Source: DATGIQ01 sp035295665
Lineage (GTDB): Bacteria; Planctomycetota; Planctomycetia; Gemmatales; Gemmataceae
DNA: 29,285 bases
Assembly (NCBI GenBank): GCA_035295665.1
Contig: DATGIQ010000098.1
Coordinates: 1-29,285 of the forward strand
Reading direction: 5' to 3'
The notes beneath the pieces are model-generated. The model did no database searches. It was not told the DNA's origin and saw nothing but the letters and a program-made list of their open reading frames with translations. The position numbers were made by a program, and so were the translations under genes. Below, one piece after another: positions 21,371 to 29,285 of this stretch (the first letter of the stretch is position 1; each line of letters opens with the position of its first letter).

Positions 21371-23479
21371 TTAATTGCTGCTGCCGCCGCCCCGGAACTG
21401 ATTAAAGGGCGATTCATCCGTCTTCGGTTTGCGGCGGCCACTCTGGACCTCGGCGATCCAGTCCTTCCAGGCCTTGTGGCGGGCAATCCGTTCTTCGTTG
21501 CTGTTGTCATCCGGCTGGTTGTGGACGATCAATTTCCCTTCGGGCGTCAGGACCAGCAGTTGCACCGGCACCGAATCGGTGGCCACATTGATCTTGGGCT
21601 TGTTGCTGTCCGGCGTCCGGTACTCGATGGGTTCACGATGGTCTTTTCCGCCGCGATAATCCACGAGCAGTGCCGGGTCCAAGGCCCTCGATGTGCGAAC
21701 CGTGAAATCGACCGGTAAATTCTGGTCCCGTCTGTTCTTGGGGTTAAAGCCCAGCTCCCAGTCTTCTTTCTCGATATTCCAGAGCGGCACCTTGGTCTCG
21801 GCGAATCGGCCGAGATATTCCCCACGGCGGACGGGAAGCTTTTCGGCGATGCTCCAGTCCCCCACATAGGTCTGGGTCTGCTCGTTTTGCGGATCCTTGA
21901 ACAAAGACTCCACCCAGCGATGGACCTGGATTATGGTATTGTCACGGGCCGGTTTCTCATCGATCGCGTAATAGTAAATGTCCCGCGGCACCTCCACCTT
22001 GGGGACTACGGTCCAGTCACTGGCCTCGATCTGGGGCGTTGTGCCGAGGCTCGCATAGGCAAGGTTTTTTTGCTTGTAATTCGGGTTCCCCATTTTAACT
22101 TTAATGCGGTATTCGTACACCAGGCCCGGTTCCACGGTCACGTCCATGAAGCGGATGAGGGCCTTGTCCGGAATCAATAGCTCCGAATCCGCGTCGGTGT
22201 CCTTCTTCTTCTCGGGGTTATCGGTGGGCGACGGAGTGGGCTTTTCCAGCATGGCCTTGCCTGCTTCTTCCTCCTCTTCGGGGAGCAGCGGATTGAAGAC
22301 GTCCCAAACATCGACACCCTGCCGCCGCAGCTTCCGCGCTAAATCGGACAATGGCCGCTTGACCTCTTCCCCCTGGCTCTCTTTGTCGAGCTTCGCCAGC
22401 GTGTCCTTGATGCTTTGGATTTCAACTTTCGGATATTCCCCGCGCTCCAGCTGCGGCCGGACCATCACCAGGCCCTTGTTGAGGATTCCCTCATACTTGT
22501 GGAGGTCGGCGTCCTCTTTCTCATAATCCACCGCCTCGGCAAAGAGCGTGGCGAAGGCGCTGTTCAGGGTCTCATCGTAGTCCTGCCAATCGGCCTTCTG
22601 CCGTCCGTCCTGGTAGAACACACGGCGCTGGATCCGGAAGTTCAGGAATTTCCAGGACGCCTCCTCGGCATTGAACATGGCAAACAATTCATCCAGCGTC
22701 CGTTTCTTGAGTGCGCGGCGGAATTCATCCATTTGTTGCCGGAAGGGGAACGTGCCGGTGACCACGGCCATCCGTACCGGGTAGACCTGCTCCGCCAGGC
22801 GTACGTTCTGGCTGGTACCAACCTTGTCGATGTCGACCCAGGTCGTCGTCGTGATCCCGCCGGTTCCGCCCGCCGGTGCCATTCCGGGCGCACCCATTCC
22901 AGGCCCACCCCGTTCGCCGCCGGGCATTCCCGGCGTCTGGGTATATCCTGGCGGGGTATATCGGCCGGCGCCGCTCAGCCTGTCACTGAGCTTAAACAAT
23001 TTCTTGCTCTTCCTTTCTTGTCCCAGCACAACGGACTTCTGCTGAAGCCCCATGACCCGCTTGCCGGCCCGGTCAAGGATGTAGCCCTTCATGCCGCCGC
23101 GCACCACATTCACAATGAAGTCGCCCGGCGGCAAGACTTCCGGACTGCGCCGCCGTGTGTCTTCAATGGAACTGCCGATGAACCAGTCGGTGGGCGTGCT
23201 GTATTCGTCGGGGTCGACCCGCCCGTACACGATGTTGGTGAAGAACTCCTTGGGCGGTTTATCGGCATCTTCGGGCGGCTTGGCACTCTGGATTTTCTGA
23301 TCGGCAGCCTTGACCAGGTTCTCCAAACGCATGGCGGTGCTGGATGGCTTGGGGCTCCCCAAGATTTTCATCATGCCGATCCCAAAGACCGGCAGCGCGA
23401 GGATCAAGGCCACTCCCAATCCGACCCATTCGCCCTTCTGAAGCATGAACTGCTTGAAATTAAAGTCTTTCATCGCCAT
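21371..23479 (-). CDS. Third gene of PilMN-type operon, single-span envelope protein
   Basis: A 702-residue protein of no family I can name. It has one membrane segment at about residues 19-42 (VGLGVALILALPVFGIGMM) with a short cytoplasmic N-terminus, so most of the chain is outside the membrane. Residues near 200-230 are a Gly/Met/Pro/Ala-rich linker (GGERGGPGMGAPGMAP). A helical region follows (VTGTFPFRQQMDEFRRALKK, LDELFAMFNAEEASWKFLNF). The C-terminal third is beta-rich with FMDVTVEPGLVYEYRIKVKM and VPVQLLVLTPEGKLIVHNQ. ATG 23479 is chosen because AGAGG lies 9 bases upstream; ATG 23473 is possible. It follows the second operon gene by 78 bases and is followed by a terminator. By position it could fill the PilP/GspC or partner role, but I see no HR or PDZ domain. 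Confidence 0.75.
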   Translation of the reverse strand: MAMKDFNFKQFMLQKGEWVGLGVALILALPVFGIGMMKILGSPKPSSTAMRLENLVKAADQKIQSAKPPEDADKPPKEFFTNIVYGRVDPDEYSTPTDWFIGSSIEDTRRRSPEVLPPGDFIVNVVRGGMKGYILDRAGKRVMGLQQKSVVLGQERKSKKLFKLSDRLSGAGRYTPPGYTQTPGMPGGERGGPGMGAPGMAPAGGTGGITTTTWVDIDKVGTSQNVRLAEQVYPVRMAVVTGTFPFRQQMDEFRRALKKRTLDELFAMFNAEEASWKFLNFRIQRRVFYQDGRQKADWQDYDETLNSAFATLFAEAVDYEKEDADLHKYEGILNKGLVMVRPQLERGEYPKVEIQSIKDTLAKLDKESQGEEVKRPLSDLARKLRRQGVDVWDVFNPLLPEEEEEAGKAMLEKPTPSPTDNPEKKKDTDADSELLIPDKALIRFMDVTVEPGLVYEYRIKVKMGNPNYKQKNLAYASLGTTPQIEASDWTVVPKVEVPRDIYYYAIDEKPARDNTIIQVHRWVESLFKDPQNEQTQTYVGDWSIAEKLPVRRGEYLGRFAETKVPLWNIEKEDWELGFNPKNRRDQNLPVDFTVRTSRALDPALLVDYRGGKDHREPIEYRTPDSNKPKINVATDSVPVQLLVLTPEGKLIVHNQPDDNSNEERIARHKAWKDWIAEVQSGRRKPKTDESPFNQFRGGGSSN

Positions 23480-23557
23480 GTCGGGAATCCTCTCATCCAC
23501 AACTCATCCGGGGACTCGATCAGGTTCCGATGGCTCCCGGACGGGAAGTTCTGAAGC

Positions 23558-25507
23558 TTACTTGCTGCCTGGGGCACTGGCCGCCGGCTGCTTGTCATCG
23601 GGCGTGCTGCTCTGCTCGGCCGGCTTGGGTGCCGGGGGATACCGCTCATAAAGCGAGGCCAATCCGTACACCGCCACTTCTAGCAGATTGAGATCTTCTT
23701 GCTCCTCATCCTCCGAAGCTACCGACCCTGCGCCGGAGCCGCGGATGATGTTCGCGCCCATGCCCGACCGCGGCATCGGTCCGCTCGGGCCGGCAGCCGA
23801 CAGTCTCGGTTGGGGACCCGCGGGTCCCGGCGGCCTACTGCGATCCCGCTCACCGCGTGCAGGTGCTCCTCCGAGCGGATTCTTGGCGTTGTAGTCAATC
23901 CGCCGGCCTCCCGCAAGCGAAGCACCCGGCGGCATCGTTGCACCTGGAGTAGGCATCGATGCCCGTGGGCCGGTCGGGCTGCTCGGGGAGAATTGCGGGC
24001 CGCCTTCGTTTACATTGGGGTTCATGTGATCGCGGCAGTGCTGCCAATGGTATTGAGTAACCTGAATGCGAAGTCGCGAATTGACGAACGCCGCCAACAA
24101 TTCCGGAAGGCGTTCCTCGTCCACGATCACCACCATGGCAACGGGCATGTGCCGGACTTGGTCGCTGACATCGGTGTAGCGGTTGATTTCCATGCCGTTG
24201 AGCGTCTGGGTTGTCCCGGCGCTGGCGAAAGAACCGGGCAGGGGAGTGGTACGTTCGGCTCCGCCCGGGCTGGGAGTAGCCCCCGTAGCACCCGTATCAC
24301 CGGCGGCCGCCGCCGACGGATCGCTCCCTTCCGCGGGCGCGGAGCTGATGAAGCGCGGCGGTTTCAGCTCGCGAATCGTGCGGCTGGACATGTACATGAG
24401 CTGGAGCTCATCCAATCGCTTGACCGCCGCGGTCTTCCAGTTCAGAACTTGTTCGACTCCAAACAAGCCCGCGATCGCTTTTTGCTCCGACACGGGCTTG
24501 GGTTTGATTTCTTTCGATTCGCCCGCGGTCAAGGGGAGACCTTCCACCGAGAGAAGCTCAAACGATGGCTCCGCAACGGTAGCTGGATCCTGGAGAAGAA
24601 CCTTGAACTTGCTCTCCAGCGTCTGCTTCCGCCGGGTGATATTGGTGAGCTTGCCGCTGATCACGAATTTGCCTCCACCGGAGTCGGCAAGCGTCAGATC
24701 GAATTCCCAGTATGGATTGCGGAAGATCTTGTGATTCGGATCAGTCTTGGCGGCAGGAATCGGCTTGGCCCCTTTCTGATCCTTTTCCAGGGCGGCCGTC
24801 TCGGTTTTCGCCGGTTTCGCATCTTTTTCCGCCACGGGACCGGCCTTGACCTCTTTGCTCTCTTTTTCGGCTGCGCTTTCCGGCTTCACTTCTTTGAAGT
24901 GAGCCACTGAATCATTGGCTTCCCGGAGAATGCGGAGCAGTTCGCGCTTGACCCACAGCTCCTCCTGGGCGAGCCAGATATCGTCCTTGCTGATCGGCTT
25001 ATTGTTAAAAGACTTGGCAAGGTTCAGCACGCTCTCCCATTCTCCCCCCTTGCACTGAACAACTCCTTCCCCCTTGGCATCGACCGGTTGCACGACCTCG
25101 TAGACGTCCCGAAATTGCTTATCGTACTGCTGGTCGAATTCATAGCGGTCGGCCAAATCGATCGGTTCGCCAAAGTATTTGTAGCGCTGGAATCGGGCCT
25201 GGAGCTCGCGTGGCCAGGTCATCATGTCCTTTTGCGTTTCCCAGGCGTCCTTCCATACCTTGTCTTTCTTGCCATCGACGTACTGGTCTTGTTTCTTGTA
25301 CGCTTCGACGACGGAATCATTTTTAGGATCGTTGATCGAAGTTACCGTTTTCTCGGCATTCTTGACGTCTTCTTCCTCTTTGCGGACCGTGTCGCCCACG
25401 CTCGTGGCCAGCACGGTCAAACAGGCCAGCACGAGCACGACGTAAAAGCCTGCCAACATCCAGAAACTGTGCTTGATAAACGTATCTTTATCCAGGCTCG
25501 CGGCCAT
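23558..25507 (-). CDS. Second gene of PilMN-type operon, possible PilO-like protein
   Basis: A 649-residue protein with one membrane span at about residues 16-38 (WMLAGFYVVLVLACLTVLA), then a coiled, charged region (VRKEEEDVKNAEKTVTS) as in PilO or GspM proteins. A Lys/Glu/Ala-rich linker lies near 225-285. A beta-rich region follows, then DQVRHMPVAMVVIVDEERLP and LLAAFVNSRLRIQVTQYHW, which resembles the ferredoxin-like alpha/beta unit of such proteins. The last 120 residues are rich in Pro, Gly, Ala and Arg. ATG 25507 with AAAGGG 6 bases upstream is the start; a longer frame overlaps the previous gene and lacks a site. It lies 64 bases after the PilM-PilN fusion gene. The PilO assignment rests on gene order and topology, not on clear sequence identity. 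Confidence 0.7.
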   Translation of the reverse strand: MAASLDKDTFIKHSFWMLAGFYVVLVLACLTVLATSVGDTVRKEEEDVKNAEKTVTSINDPKNDSVVEAYKKQDQYVDGKKDKVWKDAWETQKDMMTWPRELQARFQRYKYFGEPIDLADRYEFDQQYDKQFRDVYEVVQPVDAKGEGVVQCKGGEWESVLNLAKSFNNKPISKDDIWLAQEELWVKRELLRILREANDSVAHFKEVKPESAAEKESKEVKAGPVAEKDAKPAKTETAALEKDQKGAKPIPAAKTDPNHKIFRNPYWEFDLTLADSGGGKFVISGKLTNITRRKQTLESKFKVLLQDPATVAEPSFELLSVEGLPLTAGESKEIKPKPVSEQKAIAGLFGVEQVLNWKTAAVKRLDELQLMYMSSRTIRELKPPRFISSAPAEGSDPSAAAAGDTGATGATPSPGGAERTTPLPGSFASAGTTQTLNGMEINRYTDVSDQVRHMPVAMVVIVDEERLPELLAAFVNSRLRIQVTQYHWQHCRDHMNPNVNEGGPQFSPSSPTGPRASMPTPGATMPPGASLAGGRRIDYNAKNPLGGAPARGERDRSRPPGPAGPQPRLSAAGPSGPMPRSGMGANIIRGSGAGSVASEDEEQEDLNLLEVAVYGLASLYERYPPAPKPAEQSSTPDDKQPAASAPGSK

Positions 25508-25571
25508 CGATTGCCCTTTCCGAATGGATGCGGTGAATTTCGATCTTCGCCACAACGGTCCATACCAAGAA

Positions 25572-28319
25572 TCAGCCGCCGGGACGCCCACCGGGGCCAC
25601 GGGGCACCGGGATGGGAGGTGGCGCGGCCGCTCCACCCGGCGTGGCGCCTCCACCGCCGCCGCTGTCAGGGGATCCTTCCGGCGTTTCGGCCGACCCTTC
25701 TTGCGGCAAGAGCGCGTCAGATGGGGTCGGCTCTTTCCAAATGAAGGTGATGATAAACTCGGTGCGCTGAAGCGCCTTCTTTCCTTCGTTCTCGCTCGCC
25801 GACAAGTCCAGCGGACGGTCGGCTCGGAATCCCATGGTGGCGCTGCTGATCACCGGCTTGGCCCCGCCTCCACCAAGCACTCCCAGCTTTCCGGGAGCAG
25901 GCGCTGGACGTCCATAGCCAGGTCCGGCAGTGGAAGCCGCGCCGGGACCACCCGGTCCGCCCGGCCGCCCGGTCGGGAATGTTCCGCTGTATCGACTGCG
26001 GCCCAGGGGAACTTCGCCCTTGCCGAATCCGGGCCCACCACCGCCACCGCTCCCGAAGCTGCCGCTGCCGCCGCTACTCGTAAAACCACTTCCCAGCGGT
26101 GTCCAGCTGCTGCGTAAACCGCCTCCGCTCGGAGCCGTTGGGCCGCTCGTAGCCGGGACTCCCGGAGCACCCGGAGTTGGCGCCGCTTCGGCAGCAGTGG
26201 CAAGCCCGCTTATGACACTTTCGCCGAGAATCTGGAATTGCGTCGGATCGGGGTTGGGGACCGGCTGATATTTGAAGAGCACGACGTGGCTTACCTTGTT
26301 CCAGATCGGATGCTCCATTTTGTCACTGGGCTTGTTGGCATCCGCGCCCTCGGGTTTGTTCTCCGCTGCCGGGTCCGCTGGGGTTGCCGCTTTGGGCTCC
26401 GCTTTCGGTGCCGTCGCGGGGGCCGCGGCCGGGGTCGCAGCAGCGGCCTTGGTCGGGTCGGTTTGATCGGCAGCCGCCGAGGAGGAATCTTTCACCTCCT
26501 TGAGCGGCAGGCGGGCCAGGTTCGCAACCAACGATTTGGCCACGAAATTCGCACCCTTGCGATGATAGGTATACCCGTGCACTTCTACGAGCCAGCCTTT
26601 TCCTTCGGGCGGTTTCTTACGATCATTCTCGGACATCGTTTCCAGCAAGCCGGAGCCGAGCTGAGCGCGGACGTTGTTGTAGTATCCGGACAGATCGTCC
26701 GAAAACTGGCAGTAAACCGATTCAACGTTGGCTTGGATCAGGTCGCGGCGCCATTCTTCTTCGTCGGTCTTTTCCGTCGCCTTGAGGGTGCCCGCCTCCT
26801 CCATCTTGAGTTTATTGTAAGCATCCTCAGCCAGCGGGCCCCAGAAGAGCTTCTTGGCTTCATCGGAGAGGTTCGAACCGTCCGGCCGGGGCAGGGCAGT
26901 GTTGATGAACTTATTGAACTCCATCCAGTTGAGCCGCTCGTCCTGGCCGAAGACAATGCTCTTGACTGCTTTCTTGTGTTCTTCGATTTGAGTCTTGACT
27001 TGACTGACCAGACTCTCAAAATTGTCGGCTTTGCTCTTGACGTCTTTCCCCTTCTTCATGGCCGCCTTGACCGGATCGGAAGCGACGGCCCGGTGCTGCA
27101 TGTCGTAACCGATTGTCAAGACGGTCGTGCCCAGGAGCAGGGCAGCCGCGGCGGTCACGGCCCACGGTTTCTTGGCCCGAATCAGGCGATCAACCTGGAT
27201 GTCCTGCGGCAGCAAGTTCGTGTGGAGGCGGGCCACTTCAAGACCCTGGAGTGCCAAGCCGTAGGCCACGCCAAACGTCAAAACGTTTTCGGTATAGGCG
27301 GAAGAGGTGACGACCCCCTCACCCGCCATCCGTTCCAGCTTCTGAAGCTTGCGGACCTGGAGCTGCAACTTCTCGCCCAGGAACTTTTGCAAGCCGGGCA
27401 GGCGAAAGGCGTTGCCCAGGCCCACCATGTATTCCACATGAGCATCCCGGTGCGTGTTGGTGAAATAACCGAGCGAGCGCTGCACTTCGCCCACAAAATC
27501 ATTGAGCACCGGCTTGAGCGAAGAAAGGATCTGTTTGAGGTCCGGCGACTTGGTGGCATGGCGTTTGAGATGTTCCGCCTTGGCGAACGTCAGCTTCATG
27601 TCCTTGGACAGGGCCCGCGTGAAGTGGTTGCCGCCCAGCGGGATCGGCCGCTGCCAGATGATGCGTTGGCCGTCGGTGATCACCAGGTTCGAAGCGTCGG
27701 CACCGATATCCAGGGCGACCACACAGCGTTTTTTCCCTTCCTCGGCTTCGCCCTCCTCGGCGTCGGCTTCGCTCTTTTCCAGCAGGTCATACGACACGAA
27801 ATTGCACAGCGCCAGGGGGGCCATCTGTACGATGTGGACTTCGACGTTGACATCCTTGAAATGCTGCAAATAACGAGTGACCGCATCCCGTTTGATGGCG
27901 AACAAACCAATCTCGGTCTCCATGGCGAAGCCGTCGGTGACGGCGCCCGAGCCGAGCTTTTGATAATCCCAGACGACCTCTTCCAGGTTGAAGGGAATCT
28001 GCTGCTTGGCTTCAAAGCGGACGATGTCGCCGATCTTCTTTTCCTCGACCGGCGGTAGCTTGACAAAGCGGGCCAGGCCGCTCTGGCCAGGAATGCTGAT
28101 CGCAACCAGGTCGCCCCGCAGGGAGTTGCGCGACAAGAACTTTTCCAATGCCTCGCGGATCAGCTGATCGGGATCGGCGTCCGGCTGGCTGAGGATCTTG
28201 GGATGCTCGACATAATCGAACGCGGTGGCCGTCACTTGGCCGTCGATGTTTTCCAGGCGAAGGGCTTTGAGCGCACATTGGCCCAGATCGATTCCCCACA
28301 CACCCGCTTCAATCGCCAT
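25572..28319 (-). CDS. pilM: PilM-PilN fusion (GspL-like) with long Gly/Pro-rich tail
   Basis: The 915-residue product joins a cytoplasmic actin-like PilM domain to a PilN-like membrane part. PilM covers residues 1-360: GVWGIDLGQCALKALRLE (phosphate 1 loop), LPPVEEKKIGDIVRFEAKQQ, CVVALDIGADASNLVITDG (phosphate 2, after an acidic insert near 182-197), GEVQRSLGYFTNTH and YMVGLGNAFRLPGL (adenosine loop). At 365-371 comes HTNLLPQ, matching the INLLP motif with which separate PilN proteins bind PilM. A membrane span follows at 385-404, then a helical stalk (KSKADNFESLVSQVKTQIEE) and an alpha/beta region near 570-605. The rest is Ala/Pro-rich (610-665), a strand block, a Gly-rich block (730-820) and a final Gly/Pro tail. 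GGGAG lies 9 bases before ATG 28319. In known systems PilMNO or GspLM form the inner-membrane platform of type IV pili or type II secretion. Confidence 0.9.
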   Translation of the reverse strand: MAIEAGVWGIDLGQCALKALRLENIDGQVTATAFDYVEHPKILSQPDADPDQLIREALEKFLSRNSLRGDLVAISIPGQSGLARFVKLPPVEEKKIGDIVRFEAKQQIPFNLEEVVWDYQKLGSGAVTDGFAMETEIGLFAIKRDAVTRYLQHFKDVNVEVHIVQMAPLALCNFVSYDLLEKSEADAEEGEAEEGKKRCVVALDIGADASNLVITDGQRIIWQRPIPLGGNHFTRALSKDMKLTFAKAEHLKRHATKSPDLKQILSSLKPVLNDFVGEVQRSLGYFTNTHRDAHVEYMVGLGNAFRLPGLQKFLGEKLQLQVRKLQKLERMAGEGVVTSSAYTENVLTFGVAYGLALQGLEVARLHTNLLPQDIQVDRLIRAKKPWAVTAAAALLLGTTVLTIGYDMQHRAVASDPVKAAMKKGKDVKSKADNFESLVSQVKTQIEEHKKAVKSIVFGQDERLNWMEFNKFINTALPRPDGSNLSDEAKKLFWGPLAEDAYNKLKMEEAGTLKATEKTDEEEWRRDLIQANVESVYCQFSDDLSGYYNNVRAQLGSGLLETMSENDRKKPPEGKGWLVEVHGYTYHRKGANFVAKSLVANLARLPLKEVKDSSSAAADQTDPTKAAAATPAAAPATAPKAEPKAATPADPAAENKPEGADANKPSDKMEHPIWNKVSHVVLFKYQPVPNPDPTQFQILGESVISGLATAAEAAPTPGAPGVPATSGPTAPSGGGLRSSWTPLGSGFTSSGGSGSFGSGGGGGPGFGKGEVPLGRSRYSGTFPTGRPGGPGGPGAASTAGPGYGRPAPAPGKLGVLGGGGAKPVISSATMGFRADRPLDLSASENEGKKALQRTEFIITFIWKEPTPSDALLPQEGSAETPEGSPDSGGGGGATPGGAAAPPPIPVPRGPGGRPGG

Positions 28320-28428
28320 GTTCTTGAGCTCCCAAATCGCCCGGAAGAAGTGGCACCAAGGGCGGCCACAGAATATTCGCTACCTCTGCTCGCTCCGCGA
28401 AAGGATGCACAGCCGAAACTGTTTACTC

Positions 28429-28458
28429 AAACTAGCATGCGGCCAAGGTTACTGTCAA
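28429..28458 (-). promoter_or_regulatory. Candidate promoter of PilMN-type operon
   Basis: On the minus strand a perfect TTGACA (28458-28453) is followed after 18 bases by TAGTTT (28434-28429), a poor -10. It lies 110 bases upstream of ATG 28319 in the 271-base gap after hemC. Otherwise this gap shows no gene and no clear terminator for hemC. Confidence 0.35.
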
Positions 28459-28590
28459 CAGCCTAACGACCCGGTGAGTTGTTCTGTTACGTGAGACGAA
28501 ACGAACGCATAGAAAGTTCCATGCAAAACAGGCCGTTGGGCAAATCCTTCGCCGCAGCCACCCAGAGCCCACCGACGGCGGGCCGTGCGG

Positions 28591-29285
28591 CTACGCCCGC
28601 TGCAACAACCCTTTCGCTCCTTGTCCCAGCAATTGCTCAGCAAGCTGCCGGCCCAACGCTTCGGCGTCCGGGACGGTCCCCGTAACCTCCCCGTGCACGC
28701 GGTGCCGGCCCTCGGGATCGAGCACCACGCCACGCAGGGTAAGGCCCTGCTCGATCCGGCAGCCGAGTGCCCCAATCGGCACCTGGCAGCCACCGCCCAG
28801 GCAGCGCAGGAATTCTCGTTCCGCCAGGACGGCCGGCCTTGTCTGGGGATCGTCGATGTGCTGGAGCAGGTGAAGCGCGGCCATATCGCCGGCCCGACAT
28901 TCCAATCCTAAAGCTCCTTGCCCGACCGCCGGCAACATCCACGCGGAATCTAGGATCTCGACCATGGCTTCAGCCAGACCGAGCCGCTCCAACCCCGCCT
29001 GGGCCAGGACCAGCGCATCGAGCCCTTCATCGGTCAGTTTGCGCAGGCGCGTTTCCACATTCCCGCGGATCGGGACCAGTCGCAGGTCGGGCCGGCGATG
29101 CAGAATCTGAGCCCGCCGCCGAAGACTGCTGGTTGCAACCGTGGCGCGCTGGGGCAGAGCGGCGAAGCTAGCGTGGCGCCGAGATACCAGCACATCACCC
29201 GTCGGTCCGCGCGGCGGCACGGCGGCTAGCAGGAGTTCCGCAATCGGAATCGTTGGCAAATCCTTGAGACTGTGCACGGCCACAT
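28591..29285 (-). CDS. hemC: Hydroxymethylbilane synthase (porphobilinogen deaminase), 5' end outside window
   Basis: HemC joins four porphobilinogen units into hydroxymethylbilane, the common precursor of heme and cobalamin. The window holds the C-terminal 231 or so residues; about 80 residues are missing beyond the right edge. The first visible residues are the family motif D-VAVHSLKDLP, which includes the Asp that is catalytic in E. coli HemC. Next come ATSSLRRRAQ and IRGNVETRLRKL for substrate binding, then LPAVGQGALGLECR. GGGCQVPIGA follows, with the Cys that carries the dipyrromethane cofactor. The frame is intact to the TAG at 28591-28593. It is on the same strand as the PilMN-type operon but separated by 271 bases. 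Confidence 0.96.
   Translation of the reverse strand, partial: VAVHSLKDLPTIPIAELLLAAVPPRGPTGDVLVSRRHASFAALPQRATVATSSLRRRAQILHRRPDLRLVPIRGNVETRLRKLTDEGLDALVLAQAGLERLGLAEAMVEILDSAWMLPAVGQGALGLECRAGDMAALHLLQHIDDPQTRPAVLAEREFLRCLGGGCQVPIGALGCRIEQGLTLRGVVLDPEGRHRVHGEVTGTVPDAEALGRQLAEQLLGQGAKGLLQRA

Noticed and set aside
26238..28058. A 606-codon open frame on the plus strand opposite the PilM-PilN gene
   Set aside because: It mirrors the codon bias of the real minus-strand gene, has no ribosome binding site or domain, and the opposite strand has clear PilM motifs. Similar long antisense frames at 22415-23554, 14763-15929 and 6552-7712 were rejected for the same reason.

Overview
The window looks like chromosomal DNA of a planctomycete, most likely of the Gemmataceae or a close relative. 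The signs are PEP-CTERM surface proteins, an N-terminal E-x-LE-x-R type motif on a repeat protein, a secreted squalene-cyclase-like toroid protein, a PilM-PilN fusion with very long Gly/Pro/Ala-rich tails, GC-rich DNA with some GTG and TTG starts, and many genes with no recognisable family. The genus is inference; I saw no rRNA, tRNA, CRISPR array, IS element or prophage.

Layout. 1-1741: two tandem PEP-CTERM paralogues, each with a strong terminator. 1869-2982: a HAF-repeat protein on the minus strand, with its terminator. 3046-4069: a decay zone with remnants of an HTH protein and a response-regulator receiver domain that has lost its middle. 4070-4714: a small HTH-like protein and a small lipoprotein. 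5215-8591: a DUF58 protein and a multi-spanning DUF4129-like membrane protein, separated by a palindromic repeat. 8615-9175: xisH with a broken xisI. 9324-10577: cobL, whose ribosome binding site sits in a hairpin. 10630-14365: a promoter followed by rpmB-gatC-gatA-gatB. 14520-19471: secreted or membrane proteins (alpha/alpha toroid protein, CcmH-like Cys-rich protein, single-span protein, TolB-like propeller) and a second palindromic repeat. 19514-20581: cobT, overlapping tail to tail with a helical protein of unknown function. 21319-28319: a three-gene minus-strand operon for a type IV pilus or type II secretion-like inner-membrane platform, closed by a terminator. 28591-29285: the 3' part of hemC.

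How it fits together. GatCAB makes Gln-tRNA and/or Asn-tRNA by amidation and is expressed with ribosomal protein L28. HemC (tetrapyrrole entry), CobL (corrin ring) and CobT (lower ligand) belong to one pathway but lie in three separate places. Much of the rest is cell-envelope or exported protein: PEP-CTERM proteins, HAF protein, toroid protein, propeller, CcmH-like protein, DUF58/DUF4129 pair and the PilMN platform. The clearest unusual items are the PilM-PilN fusion operon, the xisI that is both frameshifted and truncated beside an intact xisH, the receiver domain with an in-frame deletion, the exact 129-bp HAF array, and two long palindromes that may be dispersed repeat families.
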